This document shows positions 1-7,744 of a DNA stretch of 46,802 bases, piece after piece. How positions within the stretch are numbered: position 1 is the first letter of the stretch; each line of letters opens with the position of its first letter. Source of the stretch: Schaalia odontolytica (lineage in GTDB: Bacteria > Actinomycetota > Actinomycetes > Actinomycetales > Actinomycetaceae); contig NZ_PKKM01000014.1 of the NCBI RefSeq assembly GCF_002847525.1, positions 1-46,802 on the forward strand, given 5' to 3'. Position numbers and translations under genes: made by a program. Under the pieces are notes generated by a model. The model made no database searches and was not told where the DNA came from. It saw nothing but the letters and a program-made list of their open reading frames with translations.

Positions 1-2
1 AC

Positions 3-83
3 TTGCGAAACCTCACCAACTACATCACCCGAGCACTCCTCGAAACAGGAGGATTCAGACCCCAACTACACCCCCAATTATGA
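3..83 (+). CDS. C-terminal fragment of unidentified protein
   Basis: An open frame enters from the left edge of the window and ends at TGA 81-83, giving about 26 residues that end in GFRPQLHPQL. The start and most of the gene lie outside the window. Codon choice is more A/C-rich than in the neighbouring chromosomal genes, which would fit a mobile-element gene, but no family can be named from this little. A remnant of the interspersed repeat follows at 134-151. Confidence 0.4.
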   Translation: MRNLTNYITRALLETGGFRPQLHPQL

Positions 84-133
84 AGAGCCGGAAATCCGGG
101 CATTGCACTGACGATGATTGCGGTGCACCGGGG

Positions 134-151
134 GAATTACGTGCGGAATTA
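134..151 (+). repeat. Remnant of the MITE-like repeat end
   Basis: This stretch, gaattacgtgcggaatta, matches the right terminus of the 116-bp interspersed family: 12 bases are shared with the end of the copy at 46417-46531, and it resembles the outer end of the 4442-4558 copy. The rest of the element is absent, so it looks like a solo or eroded end. Confidence 0.4.
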
Positions 152-160
152 TGGGGATAA

Positions 161-224
161 ACGAGGCCGGGGCCCGACCCACCCCTCACCGTGCGGTGAG
201 CGAGTGGCCGAGCCCCGGCCTCGT
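161..224. terminator. Large inverted repeat downstream of uracil permease
   Basis: ACGAGGCCGGGG (161-172) and CCCCGGCCTCGT (213-224) are exact complements and can form a 12-bp GC-rich stem, extended by one G-C pair. A smaller hairpin, CTCACCG/CGGTGAG, lies inside the loop. It sits just beyond the stop of the minus-strand permease gene at 241. No long U-run follows, so terminator function is inferred. Both arms are copies of the dodecamer repeated across the window. Confidence 0.6.
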
Positions 225-240
225 CTATGAACGCGTCAGA

Positions 241-1614
241 TCAGGCGTCAGCCTGCGGCGCGGGGGAGCGGTGGCGCTTCGAGTACGCCTCGCCCTCCAG
301 CTCCGAACCCGATGGCGCGGACGCGGGCGACGCCGCCTCCAGGTTCGTGCCGCGCAGCTTTGAGATCAGGCGCATGCCGTGGTAGATCAGCAGAGCGGCG
401 GCTGTGCCCAGCGCGATGCCGCCGAAGGTCATGTCGCCGACAACCCACGTGAAGTTCGCGATCGCGACGATCAGTGAGACCGCGGCGGTGTTCAGGTTCA
501 CCGGGTTGGAGAAGTCCACGCGGTTCTGCACCCAGATGCGAACGCCCAGCATGCCGATCATGCCGTACAGGACCGTGCCCGCGCCGCCGAGCACGCCCGG
601 GGGAATCGTCGCGATGAGGGCGCCGAACTTCGGCAGCATCGACAGGACCAGAGCAACGCCAGCAGCGATGATGTACGCCGCCGTCGAGTACACGCGGGTC
701 GCGGCCATAACGCCGATGTTCTCGGCGTAGGTGGTCGTACCCGAACCGCCGCCGCTGCCGGCCAGCATCGTGGAGAGGCCGTCCGCGACGAGCGCGCGGC
801 CCGTCAGGTCGTCCATGTTCTCGCCCGTCATCGCGGACACCGACTTCACGTGGCCGACGTTCTCGGCGACCAGGACGAAGACGACCGGCAGGAACAGGCC
901 GAGAGTCGACACAGAGAAGGCGGGGGTGTGGAACTCGGGGAAGCCGATCCAAGCGGCGTCGCTCACCTTAGAGAAGTCGACCTCGCCCTGGTAGATCGCC
1001 ACCAGGTAGCCGACCAGCACACCGATGAGGATCGAAAGGCGGCCGAGGATGCCCTTGAAGAGGACGGTCACGAGGCAGATCGACACGATCGTCACGACGG
1101 CCGTGATCGGGCCTTGCTTCACCCAGTTCCACGCGGCGGGCGCCAGGTTCAGGCCGATGAGCGCCACGATCGCGCCCGTCACCACGGGCGGCATGACAGC
1201 ATCAATCCAGCGCACGCCCGCGAAGTGGACGATCAGGCCGACGAGCGCCAGCGTTGCGCCGACAGCGATGATGCCGCCGAGCGCGTAGGAGGGGCCCATG
1301 GAGGCGGTGACTGCCTGGATCGGCGCGATCAGCGCGAACGAGGAGCCCAGATACGAGGGCAGGCGGCCCGCCGTGATCAGGAAGAATAGCAGGGTGCCGA
1401 TCGCGGTGAAAAAAAGCGTTGTTGACGGGGGGAATTTAGTCAACAACGGAACAAGGAACGTGGCACCAAACATTGCGACCACGTGCTGGGCGCCAATACC
1501 AGCGGTGCGCGGCCACGAGAGTCGTTCATTCGGAAGGACGACGTCGCCGGGATTAATGGACGTGCCGTCACCGTGAAGCTTCCAACGGAACAGCGAGGTC
1601 TTCGTTTCGCTCAT
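241..1614 (-). CDS. uraA: Uracil/nucleobase permease (NCS2 family)
   Basis: A 457-aa polytopic membrane protein of the nucleobase:cation symporter-2 family, predicted to import uracil with protons. About 12 hydrophobic segments are visible. The family signature SGGGSGTTTYAENIG lies near residue 290, preceded by VAENVGHVKSVSAM, the region that lines the substrate site in UraA. The short soluble N-terminus carries the usual GDVVLPNERLSWPRT segment. The ATG at 1614 was chosen because homologues start just before such a segment; the open frame continues upstream, but it would run across other genes and a tRNA. A charged tail of about 30 residues follows the last membrane helix. Uracil phosphoribosyltransferase is encoded at 10308-10946. 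Uracil specificity rather than xanthine is inferred from motif similarity and that partner. Confidence 0.9.
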   Translation of the reverse strand: MSETKTSLFRWKLHGDGTSINPGDVVLPNERLSWPRTAGIGAQHVVAMFGATFLVPLLTKFPPSTTLFFTAIGTLLFFLITAGRLPSYLGSSFALIAPIQAVTASMGPSYALGGIIAVGATLALVGLIVHFAGVRWIDAVMPPVVTGAIVALIGLNLAPAAWNWVKQGPITAVVTIVSICLVTVLFKGILGRLSILIGVLVGYLVAIYQGEVDFSKVSDAAWIGFPEFHTPAFSVSTLGLFLPVVFVLVAENVGHVKSVSAMTGENMDDLTGRALVADGLSTMLAGSGGGSGTTTYAENIGVMAATRVYSTAAYIIAAGVALVLSMLPKFGALIATIPPGVLGGAGTVLYGMIGMLGVRIWVQNRVDFSNPVNLNTAAVSLIVAIANFTWVVGDMTFGGIALGTAAALLIYHGMRLISKLRGTNLEAASPASAPSGSELEGEAYSKRHRSPAPQADA

Positions 1615-1773
1615 AAGCGTACAAATCCGATCAGTTGATGGGCAGAATGGCCGTACCGGTCGGAATAACAGGGTAGCGCGTCTGCCCCCGTCCCCGCAGG
1701 TTTCGCCACGCCTAAACCCCTCCAGTGGGCAAAGTGTGGTGCATGCCCCTCTCGTTGTGGAATAGTGGAGCAC

Positions 1774-2235
1774 ATGAGCCAGCCATCCCCGAACGTCGCC
1801 CCCACAGTCTCTGGCGTGCCCTGGGCGAACCCGGACATGGCCTTGCAGGCCAACCCGGCCGATGCCTCGCCCATGAACGTCGCCGGCGACCGCTTTGGCT
1901 ATGCGCCCGAGAGCGTGACGCGGGGGAGCGCGCCGGTCTCGTATGGTGATTTTCCGGGGACGGAATACGTCAACGTCAGGGAGGTTTTCGCCGACGGCGG
2001 CTACACCTCCCCCGTGCCCATCACGAACCCCGTAGCCAAAGCCTCTCTCTGGTTCGCTGTCTTTGGTTTCTTTGGCTTCCCCATCATCGTCAGCATTGTG
2101 CTTGCGGTCATCGCCCTCATTCAGGCGCAATCGCTGCCCGATCGCATCGGTGCGCGGGAGGCTACCGCCGCCCTCGTGTTCGATGGGATTCTTATTGGCA
2201 TCGCCGCCTACATCTACGTGCTGGGGCTCGGTTAA
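1774..2235 (+). CDS. DUF4190-like small membrane protein
   Basis: About 153 aa. The first ~85 residues are hydrophilic and rich in Pro, Ser and Ala. Two hydrophobic helices follow (from about LWFAVFGFFGFPIIVSIVLA, and LVFDGILIGIAAYIYVLGLG at the end), separated by a short polar loop. This is the layout of DUF4190-type actinobacterial proteins of unknown function. The ATG at 1774 is preferred over the in-frame GTG at 1765: AATAGT at 1761-1766 looks like a -10 box seven bases before this ATG, as in leaderless actinobacterial transcripts. It diverges from the uracil permease gene. No function is proposed. Confidence 0.7.
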   Translation: MSQPSPNVAPTVSGVPWANPDMALQANPADASPMNVAGDRFGYAPESVTRGSAPVSYGDFPGTEYVNVREVFADGGYTSPVPITNPVAKASLWFAVFGFFGFPIIVSIVLAVIALIQAQSLPDRIGAREATAALVFDGILIGIAAYIYVLGLG

Positions 2236-2238
2236 TCG

Positions 2239-2250
2239 ACGAGGCCGGGG
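2239..2250 (+). repeat. Intergenic copy of ACGAGGCCGGGG dodecamer
   Basis: An exact copy preceded by G, five bases after the stop of the small membrane protein gene. No complementary arm is close by, so this copy is not part of a hairpin. Confidence 0.8.
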
Positions 2251-2410
2251 TGCCGCGCGCGGGTGCCGTCGCCTCTGCGGTGGGTGCGTAGATGTGCGCC
2301 GCATTGGCGTAGTTTGCTGGCCCGACTGTTTGGGGGTCGGTGGGTTTGGGCCCCATGTGATCCCTTTTTCCTTGAAATGACGGGCCTGTGACCTGCTCCA
2401 TTGGCCAGGA

Positions 2411-2441
2411 TTGGCGCGGGAAGACATTTTTCGCTTATGAT
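2411..2441 (+). promoter_or_regulatory. Putative promoter of tRNA-Ser(GGA)
   Basis: TTGGCG (2411-2416) and TATGAT (2436-2441) resemble sigma-70-type -35 and -10 boxes with a rather long 19-bp spacer. The -10 ends 19 bases before the mature tRNA 5' end, leaving a short leader for RNase P removal. Confidence 0.5.
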
Positions 2442-2460
2442 TGTCCGGCACGATGTGCAC

Positions 2461-2548
2461 GGAGGATTCGCCTAGTGGCCTATGGCGCACGCTTGGAAAG
2501 CGTGTTGGGTGCAAGCCCTCGGGGGTTCGAATCCCCCATCCTCCGCCA
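2461..2548 (+). tRNA. tRNA-Ser (anticodon GGA)
   Basis: A class II tRNA with acceptor GGAGGAT (2461-2467) pairing with ATCCTCC (2538-2544), followed by G and an encoded CCA. The anticodon stem-loop GCTTGGAAAGC carries GGA, reading UCC/UCU serine codons. A long variable arm precedes the T arm GGGGGTTCGAATCCCCC. Confidence 0.95.
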
Positions 2549-2552
2549 CCGG

Positions 2553-2585
2553 ACCCCGGGACCGCTTCAGGTTCCGGGGTTTTTG
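2553..2585 (+). terminator. Rho-independent terminator after tRNA-Ser(GGA)
   Basis: ACCCCGG and CCGGGGT form a hairpin whose loop contains CCGCTTCAGG, followed directly by TTTTG. It starts five bases after the encoded CCA. Confidence 0.8.
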
Positions 2586-2660
2586 TTGCTTGTACCCCGC
2601 CTGATCTCCGGCCGCCGCGAGTCCTGCCCGCCCGCGAGTCGTCCGCGCCGCGTGTTGTTG

Positions 2661-2862
2661 CTTGTGGTGCCGCTGGTGTTCTGGGCGCCGTCGGGCCCGG
2701 CCGCCCGCGAGATCGCCACACGCGAGCTTCGCTCGGAGTGGTCGATCTCGAAGCCCGCCCGTGCCCTCCGGGCCCTCCGGCGCCCTCCACACCGGCGGCA
2801 CTTGTGGTGCTTGGACTAGCCCGGCCAGGCCCCGCCGCCCGCGGGCACCGTAGCCTGGCCCT
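2661..2862 (+). repeat. GC-rich interspersed module, copy 1
   Basis: Most of the 345-base gap between tRNA-Ser(GGA) and the next gene. It shares long stretches with 46060-46350 and, inverted, with 4590-4745: gctggtgttc-gggcgccg, gagcttcgctcgg, ctcgaagccc, ggccctccggcgccct, cacaccgg and cgcccgcgggcaccg. Translations of the three copies share the string RWCSGRRR in one frame, but nothing supports a real gene. I see no promoter or RNA gene inside. Confidence 0.7.
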
Positions 2863-2877
2863 GTGTCTCGAAGCCAG

Positions 2878-2889
2878 CCCCGGCCTCGT
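2878..2889 (-). repeat. Intergenic copy of ACGAGGCCGGGG dodecamer
   Basis: CCCCGGCCTCGT on the plus strand, four bases beyond the stop of the minus-strand YbaK-type gene, at the end of the GC-rich module. Confidence 0.8.
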
Positions 2890-2893
2890 CCCC

Positions 2894-3457
2894 TTAGACT
2901 CCGAGGCCCTCGACGATCTCTGCGCCCGGGAGCGCGGCCAGGACCTCGCCCGTCACAAAGAGCTTCGATCGGCGCAGGCCCGAGCCGATGCAGCTCCATC
3001 CGACCGCGCACGCCGAGTCGATGAGGAGCCGCCATGAGCCGGGTACGCCCACCGGCGTGATGCCGCCGTACTCCATGCCCGACGCCTCGACCGCGCGTTC
3101 CTGCGGCCAGAAACTCGCCTTACGCACGTCGAGGCGCTTCTTCACGACGTGGTTTACGTCCGCGTTCGTCGTCGCGCGCACGACGCACGCCGCGATCCGC
3201 TCTTCGCCGGCGCGCTTACCCGCCACCAGGATGCAGTTCGACGACAGCGCCAGGTCCATGCCGAACTCGCGCGTCATGACCTCTGTGTCCGCGAGCTCCG
3301 GGTCGATCGCGACAACCAGTGCCGACGAGGCCGTGGCCACCCCGCGCTCCGCCAGCGCGGTCAGTGCAGCGGCGACGGGCGGGGCAAGCAGATCGAGATG
3401 GGCCAGTGCGGGTGCCGGCTCCAGTGAGCCGATGCCAGGAATGATGATGTCGCTCAT
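2894..3457 (-). CDS. YbaK/EbsC-type aminoacyl-tRNA deacylase
   Basis: 187 aa resembling the YbaK/ProX superfamily, cytoplasmic enzymes that hydrolyse mischarged aminoacyl-tRNAs (for example Cys-tRNA-Pro or Ala-tRNA-Pro). The family core is visible: a conserved Lys in VAGKRAGEERIAACVVRA, then VNHVVKKRLDVRKASF, and the Gly-rich segment GMEYGGITPVGVPG that forms the editing pocket. A helical N-terminal part containing ALAERGVATASSALVVAIDP precedes it. ATG 3457 is chosen because upstream codons encode low-complexity sequence and overlap the SRP RNA region. The gene stands alone; about 220 bases without recognisable features separate it from the SRP RNA gene. The substrate cannot be told from sequence alone. 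Confidence 0.8.
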   Translation of the reverse strand: MSDIIIPGIGSLEPAPALAHLDLLAPPVAAALTALAERGVATASSALVVAIDPELADTEVMTREFGMDLALSSNCILVAGKRAGEERIAACVVRATTNADVNHVVKKRLDVRKASFWPQERAVEASGMEYGGITPVGVPGSWRLLIDSACAVGWSCIGSGLRRSKLFVTGEVLAALPGAEIVEGLGV

Positions 3458-3679
3458 GGTCTCAGGGTAGGTCTGCTCGCCGTGGGTTGCTGGCGCCTGA
3501 TCAGTCCTTAAGCGTGTGTAACGATCGTGGTGTGTGCGTTGCGCGTGGGGGTGTTTGTGTGAGGCTGGCGAGTTGCGGTCTTCGCAGCTGAGTGAGGGGG
3601 TGAAACCTTGACGACGTCGCCGTGTCCCATGGTGACCGATTCGCAGCTGCGCGCGCGGGGCGAAAACGTGTATGCTGGG

Positions 3680-3773
3680 GGCCGGTCCTCCGCGTGACGG
3701 TATCATCCGAACCTCCCCAGGGCAGGAATGCAGCAAGGATAAGGGTGCGCTGCCGGGTGCGCGGAGGATCTTT
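3680..3773 (+). ncRNA. ffs: Signal recognition particle 4.5S RNA (small type)
   Basis: The terminal helix is formed by GGTCCTCCGCG (3684-3694) and CGCGGAGGATC (3760-3770). The apical domain carries the SRP signature GGCAGGAATGCAGCAAGG, which binds Ffh. At about 94 nt it fits the bacterial small SRP RNA without an Alu domain. TATGCT at 3671-3676, just upstream, is a good -10 box. Exact ends are estimated. Confidence 0.9.
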
Positions 3774-3893
3774 GTATATGCTGCTCGATCTTGGTCGACT
3801 GCAGGACGCATTTCTTCGATGTGGTTCAGGCCATAGCTCTTGATTTTGCATCCTGGCGAAGAGCGTGTAAGCTTATACCCAGCCAAACGGCAA

Positions 3894-3966
3894 GCGCCCG
3901 TAGCTCAATGGATAGAGCATCTGATTACGGTTCAGAAGGTTGGGGGTTCGAGTCCCTCCGGGCGCG
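3894..3966 (+). tRNA. tRNA-Arg (anticodon ACG)
   Basis: A 73-nt cloverleaf: acceptor GCGCCCG pairs with CGGGCGC (3959-3965), D arm AGCTCAATGGATAGAGC, anticodon arm CTGATTACGGTTCAG carrying ACG (A34 presumably modified to inosine), T arm GGGGGTTCGAGTCCCTC. The 3' CCA is not encoded, unlike in both tRNA-Ser genes here. Confidence 0.95.
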
Positions 3967-4016
3967 CAGCGGCCCCCCTCGGTGCGATCCACCGGTGGGG
4001 GTTCTGCATTTCTAGC

Positions 4017-4042
4017 AAGCACTCCTTCGGGAGTGCTTTTTT
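4017..4042 (+). terminator. Rho-independent terminator after tRNA-Arg
   Basis: AAGCACTCC, a UUCG-type tetraloop, then GGAGTGCTT with a run of T residues: a strong classic terminator about 50 bases after the tRNA. Confidence 0.9.
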
Positions 4043-4249
4043 CATGCCCATCCGTCCGCGTCGCTACGCAGGGACGTTGTGTGTTGTCGTGGCCCAGATG
4101 GTGCATCGCAGGCGAGCCTTCGCGGGGGCGTGGAGGCGGATGGAGGCTGAAAGAAAAACCACCCCCGCTTCATGAGACATGGGGTGTCATGAAACTTTCA
4201 TCGCCCCAGCACGCTCAAATTCCCCTATTTCTGCCGATTTTCGATGAGC

Positions 4250-4325
4250 AGGGGCGATTTTTCTTTCATGCGGCCTGTGAGAGTACGTTCTCGTGCAGTA
4301 CTGGGGCGGTATTTCTTTCGCTCAG
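4250..4325 (+). repeat. Paired GGGGCG-TTTCTTTC motif
   Basis: Two direct copies of a ~20-base motif (caggggcgatttttctttca near 4250-4270 and ctggggcggtatttctttcg near 4305-4324). An inverted third copy lies near 46655-46676. Both loci lie beside a MITE-like element and a GC-rich module. The gene-free stretch 4043-4746 holds these motifs, the MITE-like copy and GC module 2; I see no gene in it. Confidence 0.45.
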
Positions 4326-4441
4326 ATCACTCGACGCGTCTTGTTGTGAAAGAGGAAGTGCCAGTGTCCGGACTTTGCGGCACCTTGGTGAAACCGACGA
4401 CATCTTTGCTGGGGGTGTGGGTGGTGGTGGGGATCGGCTCT

Positions 4442-4558
4442 ACTAATTCCGCAGGCAATTCGACTGGACGAAGATTCAACACAGCACGAAAACGTTGCAA
4501 TTCCAACGTTGTGACTTCATGATTTGAAAGAGTCGCGAGGGAATTGCATGCGAAATTG
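4442..4558 (-). repeat. MITE-like ~116-bp element, copy 1
   Basis: AT-richer than its surroundings. Read on the minus strand it begins with AATTTCGCATGCAATTCCC, has the central hairpin CGTTGGAATTGCAACG followed by TTTTC, and ends near TCGAATTGCCTGCGGAATT. It aligns along its full length with the copies at 32981-33097 and 46417-46531. No coding capacity. Confidence 0.8.
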
Positions 4559-4589
4559 GTGGTGGACCCCGTGATGAGGGGCATGAGGC

Positions 4590-4745
4590 GTGCGGGGTGC
4601 AGGTGAGGCCTGGCTGCGGTGCCCGTGGGCGGTGGTGGGGCCTGGCCGGGCTTCGAGGCGCGGCGCCGAACGAAGTGAGGACGCCTAGCCTCGCGGGCGG
4701 CCGGGGCCTCCGGCGCCCGGAACACCAGCGGGGCCACAAGCAGCC
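4590..4745 (-). repeat. GC-rich interspersed module, copy 2
   Basis: Inverted copy of the module at 2661-2862 and 46060-46350. On the minus strand it reads ccgctggtgttccgggcgcc, then ctcgaagcccggccaggccc, then cgcccacgggcaccgcagcc. It directly precedes MITE-like copy 1 in that orientation, the same order as at 46.0-46.5 kb. Confidence 0.75.
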
Positions 4746-4746
4746 C

Positions 4747-5661
4747 TCAGGAACTGGGAGGCGTCACGACCCACGGCTCGGTCGGCAGGGAACGCAATCC
4801 TGTAATCCCCAGGGCGTCCGCAATGTCGGAGGCGCAACGCGCCCCGGGCACTCCCAGGGACGACCCGATAAACGAAACGACGTCGTCGGTGGACCAGCCC
4901 AGGCCTCGTAGATCTGAGAGGGTGACGGCGCCGTCGCGCTTGGCCAGCCGGGCCCCTGAAGGCGCGAGTGCGAGGGGCACGTGCGCGTACGTCGGCTCGG
5001 GGGCCCCGAGCAGGTGGGCGAGCTGAGCCTGTGCGGGTGCCTGGGAGAGCAGGTCGAAGCCACGTACGACCTGGTCGACGCCTTGGAACGCGTCGTCGAC
5101 GACGGCCGCCAGGTTGTAGGCGGGCACGCCGTCTGCGCGGCGCACGACGAAGTGGTCGACAGCCCCGGTGTAGGAGCCGTGCAGCTCGTCGAACACGGTC
5201 CACTCGGGCGAGGGGGCGGCCAGGCGCAGCGCGGGGGCGCGCCCAGCGGCGGCCAAAGCCTCACGCTTCGCGGCGCGCTCGGCCTCGCTCAACGTCAGGC
5301 AGGTGCCCGGGTAGTGGCCGGGTGGCACGTGCGGCGCGGAGGCGGCCTCGCGGATGTCGCGGCGGGTGCAGTAGCACTCGAAGATGAGGCCGCGCGCGGC
5401 CAGCGACGCCAGGGCGGCCTCGTGCGCGTCGGCCCGCGCGGTTTGGATGAGGGGCTCGCCGTCCCAATCCACGCCGATCGCCGCCAGGTCCTCGATCTGA
5501 CGCTCGGCGGACCCGGCGCGCTCCCGGTCGATGTCCTCGATGCGCAGGACGAATCGCCGCCCGGTCGTGCGCGCCCACGCCCACGCGAGGATCGCGGTGC
5601 GCAGGTTGCCCAGGTGGAAGTCGCCCGTGGGGGAGGGCGCGAATCGTCCGGTGTTCGTCAT
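4747..5661 (-). CDS. gluQ: Glutamyl-Q tRNA(Asp) synthetase
   Basis: 304 aa, a truncated GluRS-like class I synthetase that attaches glutamate to queuosine in tRNA(Asp) and lacks the anticodon-binding domain. The N-terminal RFAPSPTGDFHLGNLRTA holds the HIGH-type motif (HLGN). RIEDIDRER follows. The zinc site is intact as CYC ... HYPGTC (residues ~97-120), a GluQ-RS hallmark. The KMSKS-type motif is RLAKRDGAVTL near residue 245. Length matches the family (about 290-310 aa). It starts at ATG 5661 and faces the FluC genes divergently across 80 bases. No tRNA-guanine transglycosylase gene is in the window. Confidence 0.9.
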   Translation of the reverse strand: MTNTGRFAPSPTGDFHLGNLRTAILAWAWARTTGRRFVLRIEDIDRERAGSAERQIEDLAAIGVDWDGEPLIQTARADAHEAALASLAARGLIFECYCTRRDIREAASAPHVPPGHYPGTCLTLSEAERAAKREALAAAGRAPALRLAAPSPEWTVFDELHGSYTGAVDHFVVRRADGVPAYNLAAVVDDAFQGVDQVVRGFDLLSQAPAQAQLAHLLGAPEPTYAHVPLALAPSGARLAKRDGAVTLSDLRGLGWSTDDVVSFIGSSLGVPGARCASDIADALGITGLRSLPTEPWVVTPPSS

Positions 5662-5741
5662 GCGCTCAGTGTACGAGGCCGTGGCCGCCTCCCGGGATCC
5701 GCCTCCCCGGGCGGTGGCGCGGCGGGCGTACAGTGGGGTGC

Positions 5742-6206
5742 ATGGTGAGTTTTCGGGTGCCCGACTGGTTGGCGGTCTTCGCGGGCGGGGTCGTGGGGAC
5801 GGCTGCGCGCGCCGGCCTGGACGAGGTCGCGAAGGCCTCGCCCGTGCGCGGCCTCTTCCTGTCGTGGTCGACGCTGACGGTCAACGCCGTGGGCGCGTTC
5901 CTGCTGGGCGCGCTGGCCGCGTGGGTGGCGGGTCGCCTCGCGCGAGGATCGGGGAATGCGGCGTCGCTGAAAACCCTGAAGCTCCTGGTCGGCACGGGTT
6001 TCGCGGGCGCGTTCACGACCTACGGGACGTACATCGTCGCGTCGGTGGGGTACGTGTCGCTCAATGGAATTGCCGAGGCTGTCTCCCAGTCCCTCGGTCT
6101 CCTGGCCCTGGGTGGCGCCTGCGCCTGGGCGGGGATGCGCGTGGGGGAGTGGACGTGCGGTCGCTCAGGTTCGCGCCCCGTCGCCAGTGAGGGGGACCCG
6201 GCATGA
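5742..6206 (+). CDS. crcB: Fluoride channel subunit FluC/CrcB, first copy
   Basis: About 154 aa with four membrane helices; exports fluoride by forming a dimeric channel. Visible family features are the start helix with GGVVGTAARAGL, the Asn-containing STLTVNAVGAFLLG, and GTGFAGAFTTYGTY, matching the GGFTTFSTF signature in altered form. A polar tail of ~20 residues is extra. The ATG at 5742 is preferred over an in-frame GTG at 5733: TACAGT lies seven bases before it and would give a leaderless mRNA. The stop overlaps the next gene's start (ATGA), so the pair is translationally coupled and probably a heterodimer. No fluoride riboswitch motif was seen upstream. Confidence 0.88.
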   Translation: MVSFRVPDWLAVFAGGVVGTAARAGLDEVAKASPVRGLFLSWSTLTVNAVGAFLLGALAAWVAGRLARGSGNAASLKTLKLLVGTGFAGAFTTYGTYIVASVGYVSLNGIAEAVSQSLGLLALGGACAWAGMRVGEWTCGRSGSRPVASEGDPA

Positions 6207-6574
6207 GTGGCGCAACCTTCCTGTTCGTGGCCCTGGCCGGCGGCGTGGGCGCGTGCGCCCGCTTCTGGCTGGACCGGGGCGTGCAACGCTCCCTGGACTC
6301 GTTGGGTGACTCGGCGGGAGCGAAGCTCGGCATCCTGGTCGTCAACGTCATCGGCTGTTTCCTGGCTGGTGCGGCCACTCAGCTGGTGCCCGCAGGCCTC
6401 ATGCCGATCGTGTCGACGGGGTTCCTCGGTGGCTTCACGACGTTTTCGACGGCACTCGTGGACGCGGTGACACTGTGGGCCGATGGATTCCGAGGACGGA
6501 GCCTCGCGCTCGCGCTTGGCACGTGGGCGGCCTCGTGGGGCGCGGCGCTCGCCGGCATCGCCTGCGCCGGATAG
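6203..6574 (+). CDS. crcB: Fluoride channel subunit FluC/CrcB, second copy
   Basis: 123 aa, standard FluC length, four membrane helices. It keeps the classic motifs: GGVGACARFWLD at the start, LVVNVIGCFLAG with the conserved Asn, and STGFLGGFTTFSTALVD with the Phe-box and pore Thr/Ser residues. It starts inside the stop of the first copy (ATGA overlap). The paired arrangement is typical of Gram-positive bacteria, where two non-identical subunits assemble antiparallel. Confidence 0.92.
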   Translation: MSGATFLFVALAGGVGACARFWLDRGVQRSLDSLGDSAGAKLGILVVNVIGCFLAGAATQLVPAGLMPIVSTGFLGGFTTFSTALVDAVTLWADGFRGRSLALALGTWAASWGAALAGIACAG

Positions 6575-6724
6575 GAGTTTGTCACGCAACTGGGGCCACT
6601 ATGCGGGCTGATGGGTGAGGGTTTAGCCACGATACGGAGTTTTGTAACAGCATTCCGAGCGCTCGCGACGCTGGCCCTCATATGCTGATGTTGCGGGCCG
6701 TGTGGCCCAGTAACGGAGATGCAC

Positions 6725-7744
6725 ATGATTGACCTCACCGGGGTGTCCAAGGTTTACCCCGTGAAAAGCGGCGGCCAAGTCGTCGCGCTCGATGGGGTGA
6801 ACCTGCACGTTGATCGCGGCTCGATCCATGGGATCGTCGGCCGTTCCGGCGCGGGTAAGTCCACGCTCATCAGGTGTCTGACGGCCCTGGAGAAGCCCAC
6901 CGAGGGCCACATCGTCGTCGACGGCCTGGATCTGTCGATGCTGTCGGGTTCTGCGCTGCGCGCCGCTCGCCGTCGCATCGGCATGGTGTTCCAGGCGGCG
7001 AACCTCCTGGATGCCCGCACTGCCGCCGATAACATCGGCTACCCGCTGAAGCTCGCCGGTGTGCCTCGTGCGCAGCGCCGCGAACGCGTCGAGGAACTCC
7101 TCGAACTCGTCGGCCTCGAAGGCCGTGGTGACTCCTACCCGTCCCAGCTGTCGGGCGGCCAGCGTCAGCGCGTCGGCATCGCCCGCGCTCTGGCTGACAA
7201 CCCCGCTGTGCTCCTGTGCGACGAGCCAACGAGCGCGCTCGACACCGAGTCGACCGCTCAGATCCTCTCCCTGCTGCGCCACGTGCGCGACGTCGCCGGG
7301 GTCACCGTCGTCATCATCACCCACGAGATGGCGGTCGTCCGCGAGATCTGCGACTCCGTGACCCTCCTCGGCCACGGACAGGTCCTGCAGACCGGCCCCC
7401 TCGAAGAGGTCGTGGCAGACCCCTCGACCCCGCTCGCCCGTGAGCTGGTCCCCATGCCCGTCGTCGAATCGGTCCCCGCCTCCGCGGCCACCAGCCTTGA
7501 CGGCCTGACGAAGAGCACTGTCCTCCTCGACGTCGTTTTCACGTCGCACCCGGGTGTCCCGACCGGCGCGACCGTCCTGCACCTGGCCTCGTCCATGGGC
7601 GCCGACGTCACCGCCGGAACCTTCGAGTCCCTCGGGAATGTGCAGGTGGGCCGCCTGGCCCTCACCGTCCCCGCGTACCACGCTGACAAGATCATCGAGC
7701 AGCTGCGCAAGAACAACGTCCGCGCGGAAGTGAGGACCCAATGA
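6725..7744 (+). CDS. metN: Methionine importer ATP-binding protein
   Basis: 339 aa, the ATPase of a MetNIQ D/L-methionine ABC importer. Walker A GRSGAGKS is at residues 39-46, the ABC signature LSGGQRQR near 142, and Walker B VLLCDEPTSALD near 162. A C-terminal NIL domain (about 265-339) matches MetN and is known in the family to bind methionine and inhibit transport. ATG 6725 is chosen over ATG 6719 because GGAG at 6715-6718 lies six bases before it. metI overlaps by four bases, and metQ follows. I found no S-box-type leader in the 150 bases upstream. Confidence 0.95.
   Translation: MIDLTGVSKVYPVKSGGQVVALDGVNLHVDRGSIHGIVGRSGAGKSTLIRCLTALEKPTEGHIVVDGLDLSMLSGSALRAARRRIGMVFQAANLLDARTAADNIGYPLKLAGVPRAQRRERVEELLELVGLEGRGDSYPSQLSGGQRQRVGIARALADNPAVLLCDEPTSALDTESTAQILSLLRHVRDVAGVTVVIITHEMAVVREICDSVTLLGHGQVLQTGPLEEVVADPSTPLARELVPMPVVESVPASAATSLDGLTKSTVLLDVVFTSHPGVPTGATVLHLASSMGADVTAGTFESLGNVQVGRLALTVPAYHADKIIEQLRKNNVRAEVRTQ

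Noticed and set aside
1615..2790. N-terminal extension of the uracil permease frame to 849 residues
   Set aside because: The extension is low-complexity and crosses the plus-strand membrane protein gene and tRNA-Ser. A normal NCS2 N-terminus begins at ATG 1614.
2662..2853. Short frames with a shared RWCSGRRR string in the three GC-rich modules
   Set aside because: The similarity is the DNA repeat itself; frames differ in length, lack ribosome binding sites and have arbitrary ends.
5662..5741. Fluoride riboswitch before the FluC genes
   Set aside because: The conserved crcB-motif sequence and pseudoknot partners were not found in the 80-base gap.
6575..6724. S-adenosylmethionine riboswitch before metNIQ
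   Set aside because: No S-box core, kink-turn or terminator/antiterminator pair is visible in 150 bases.
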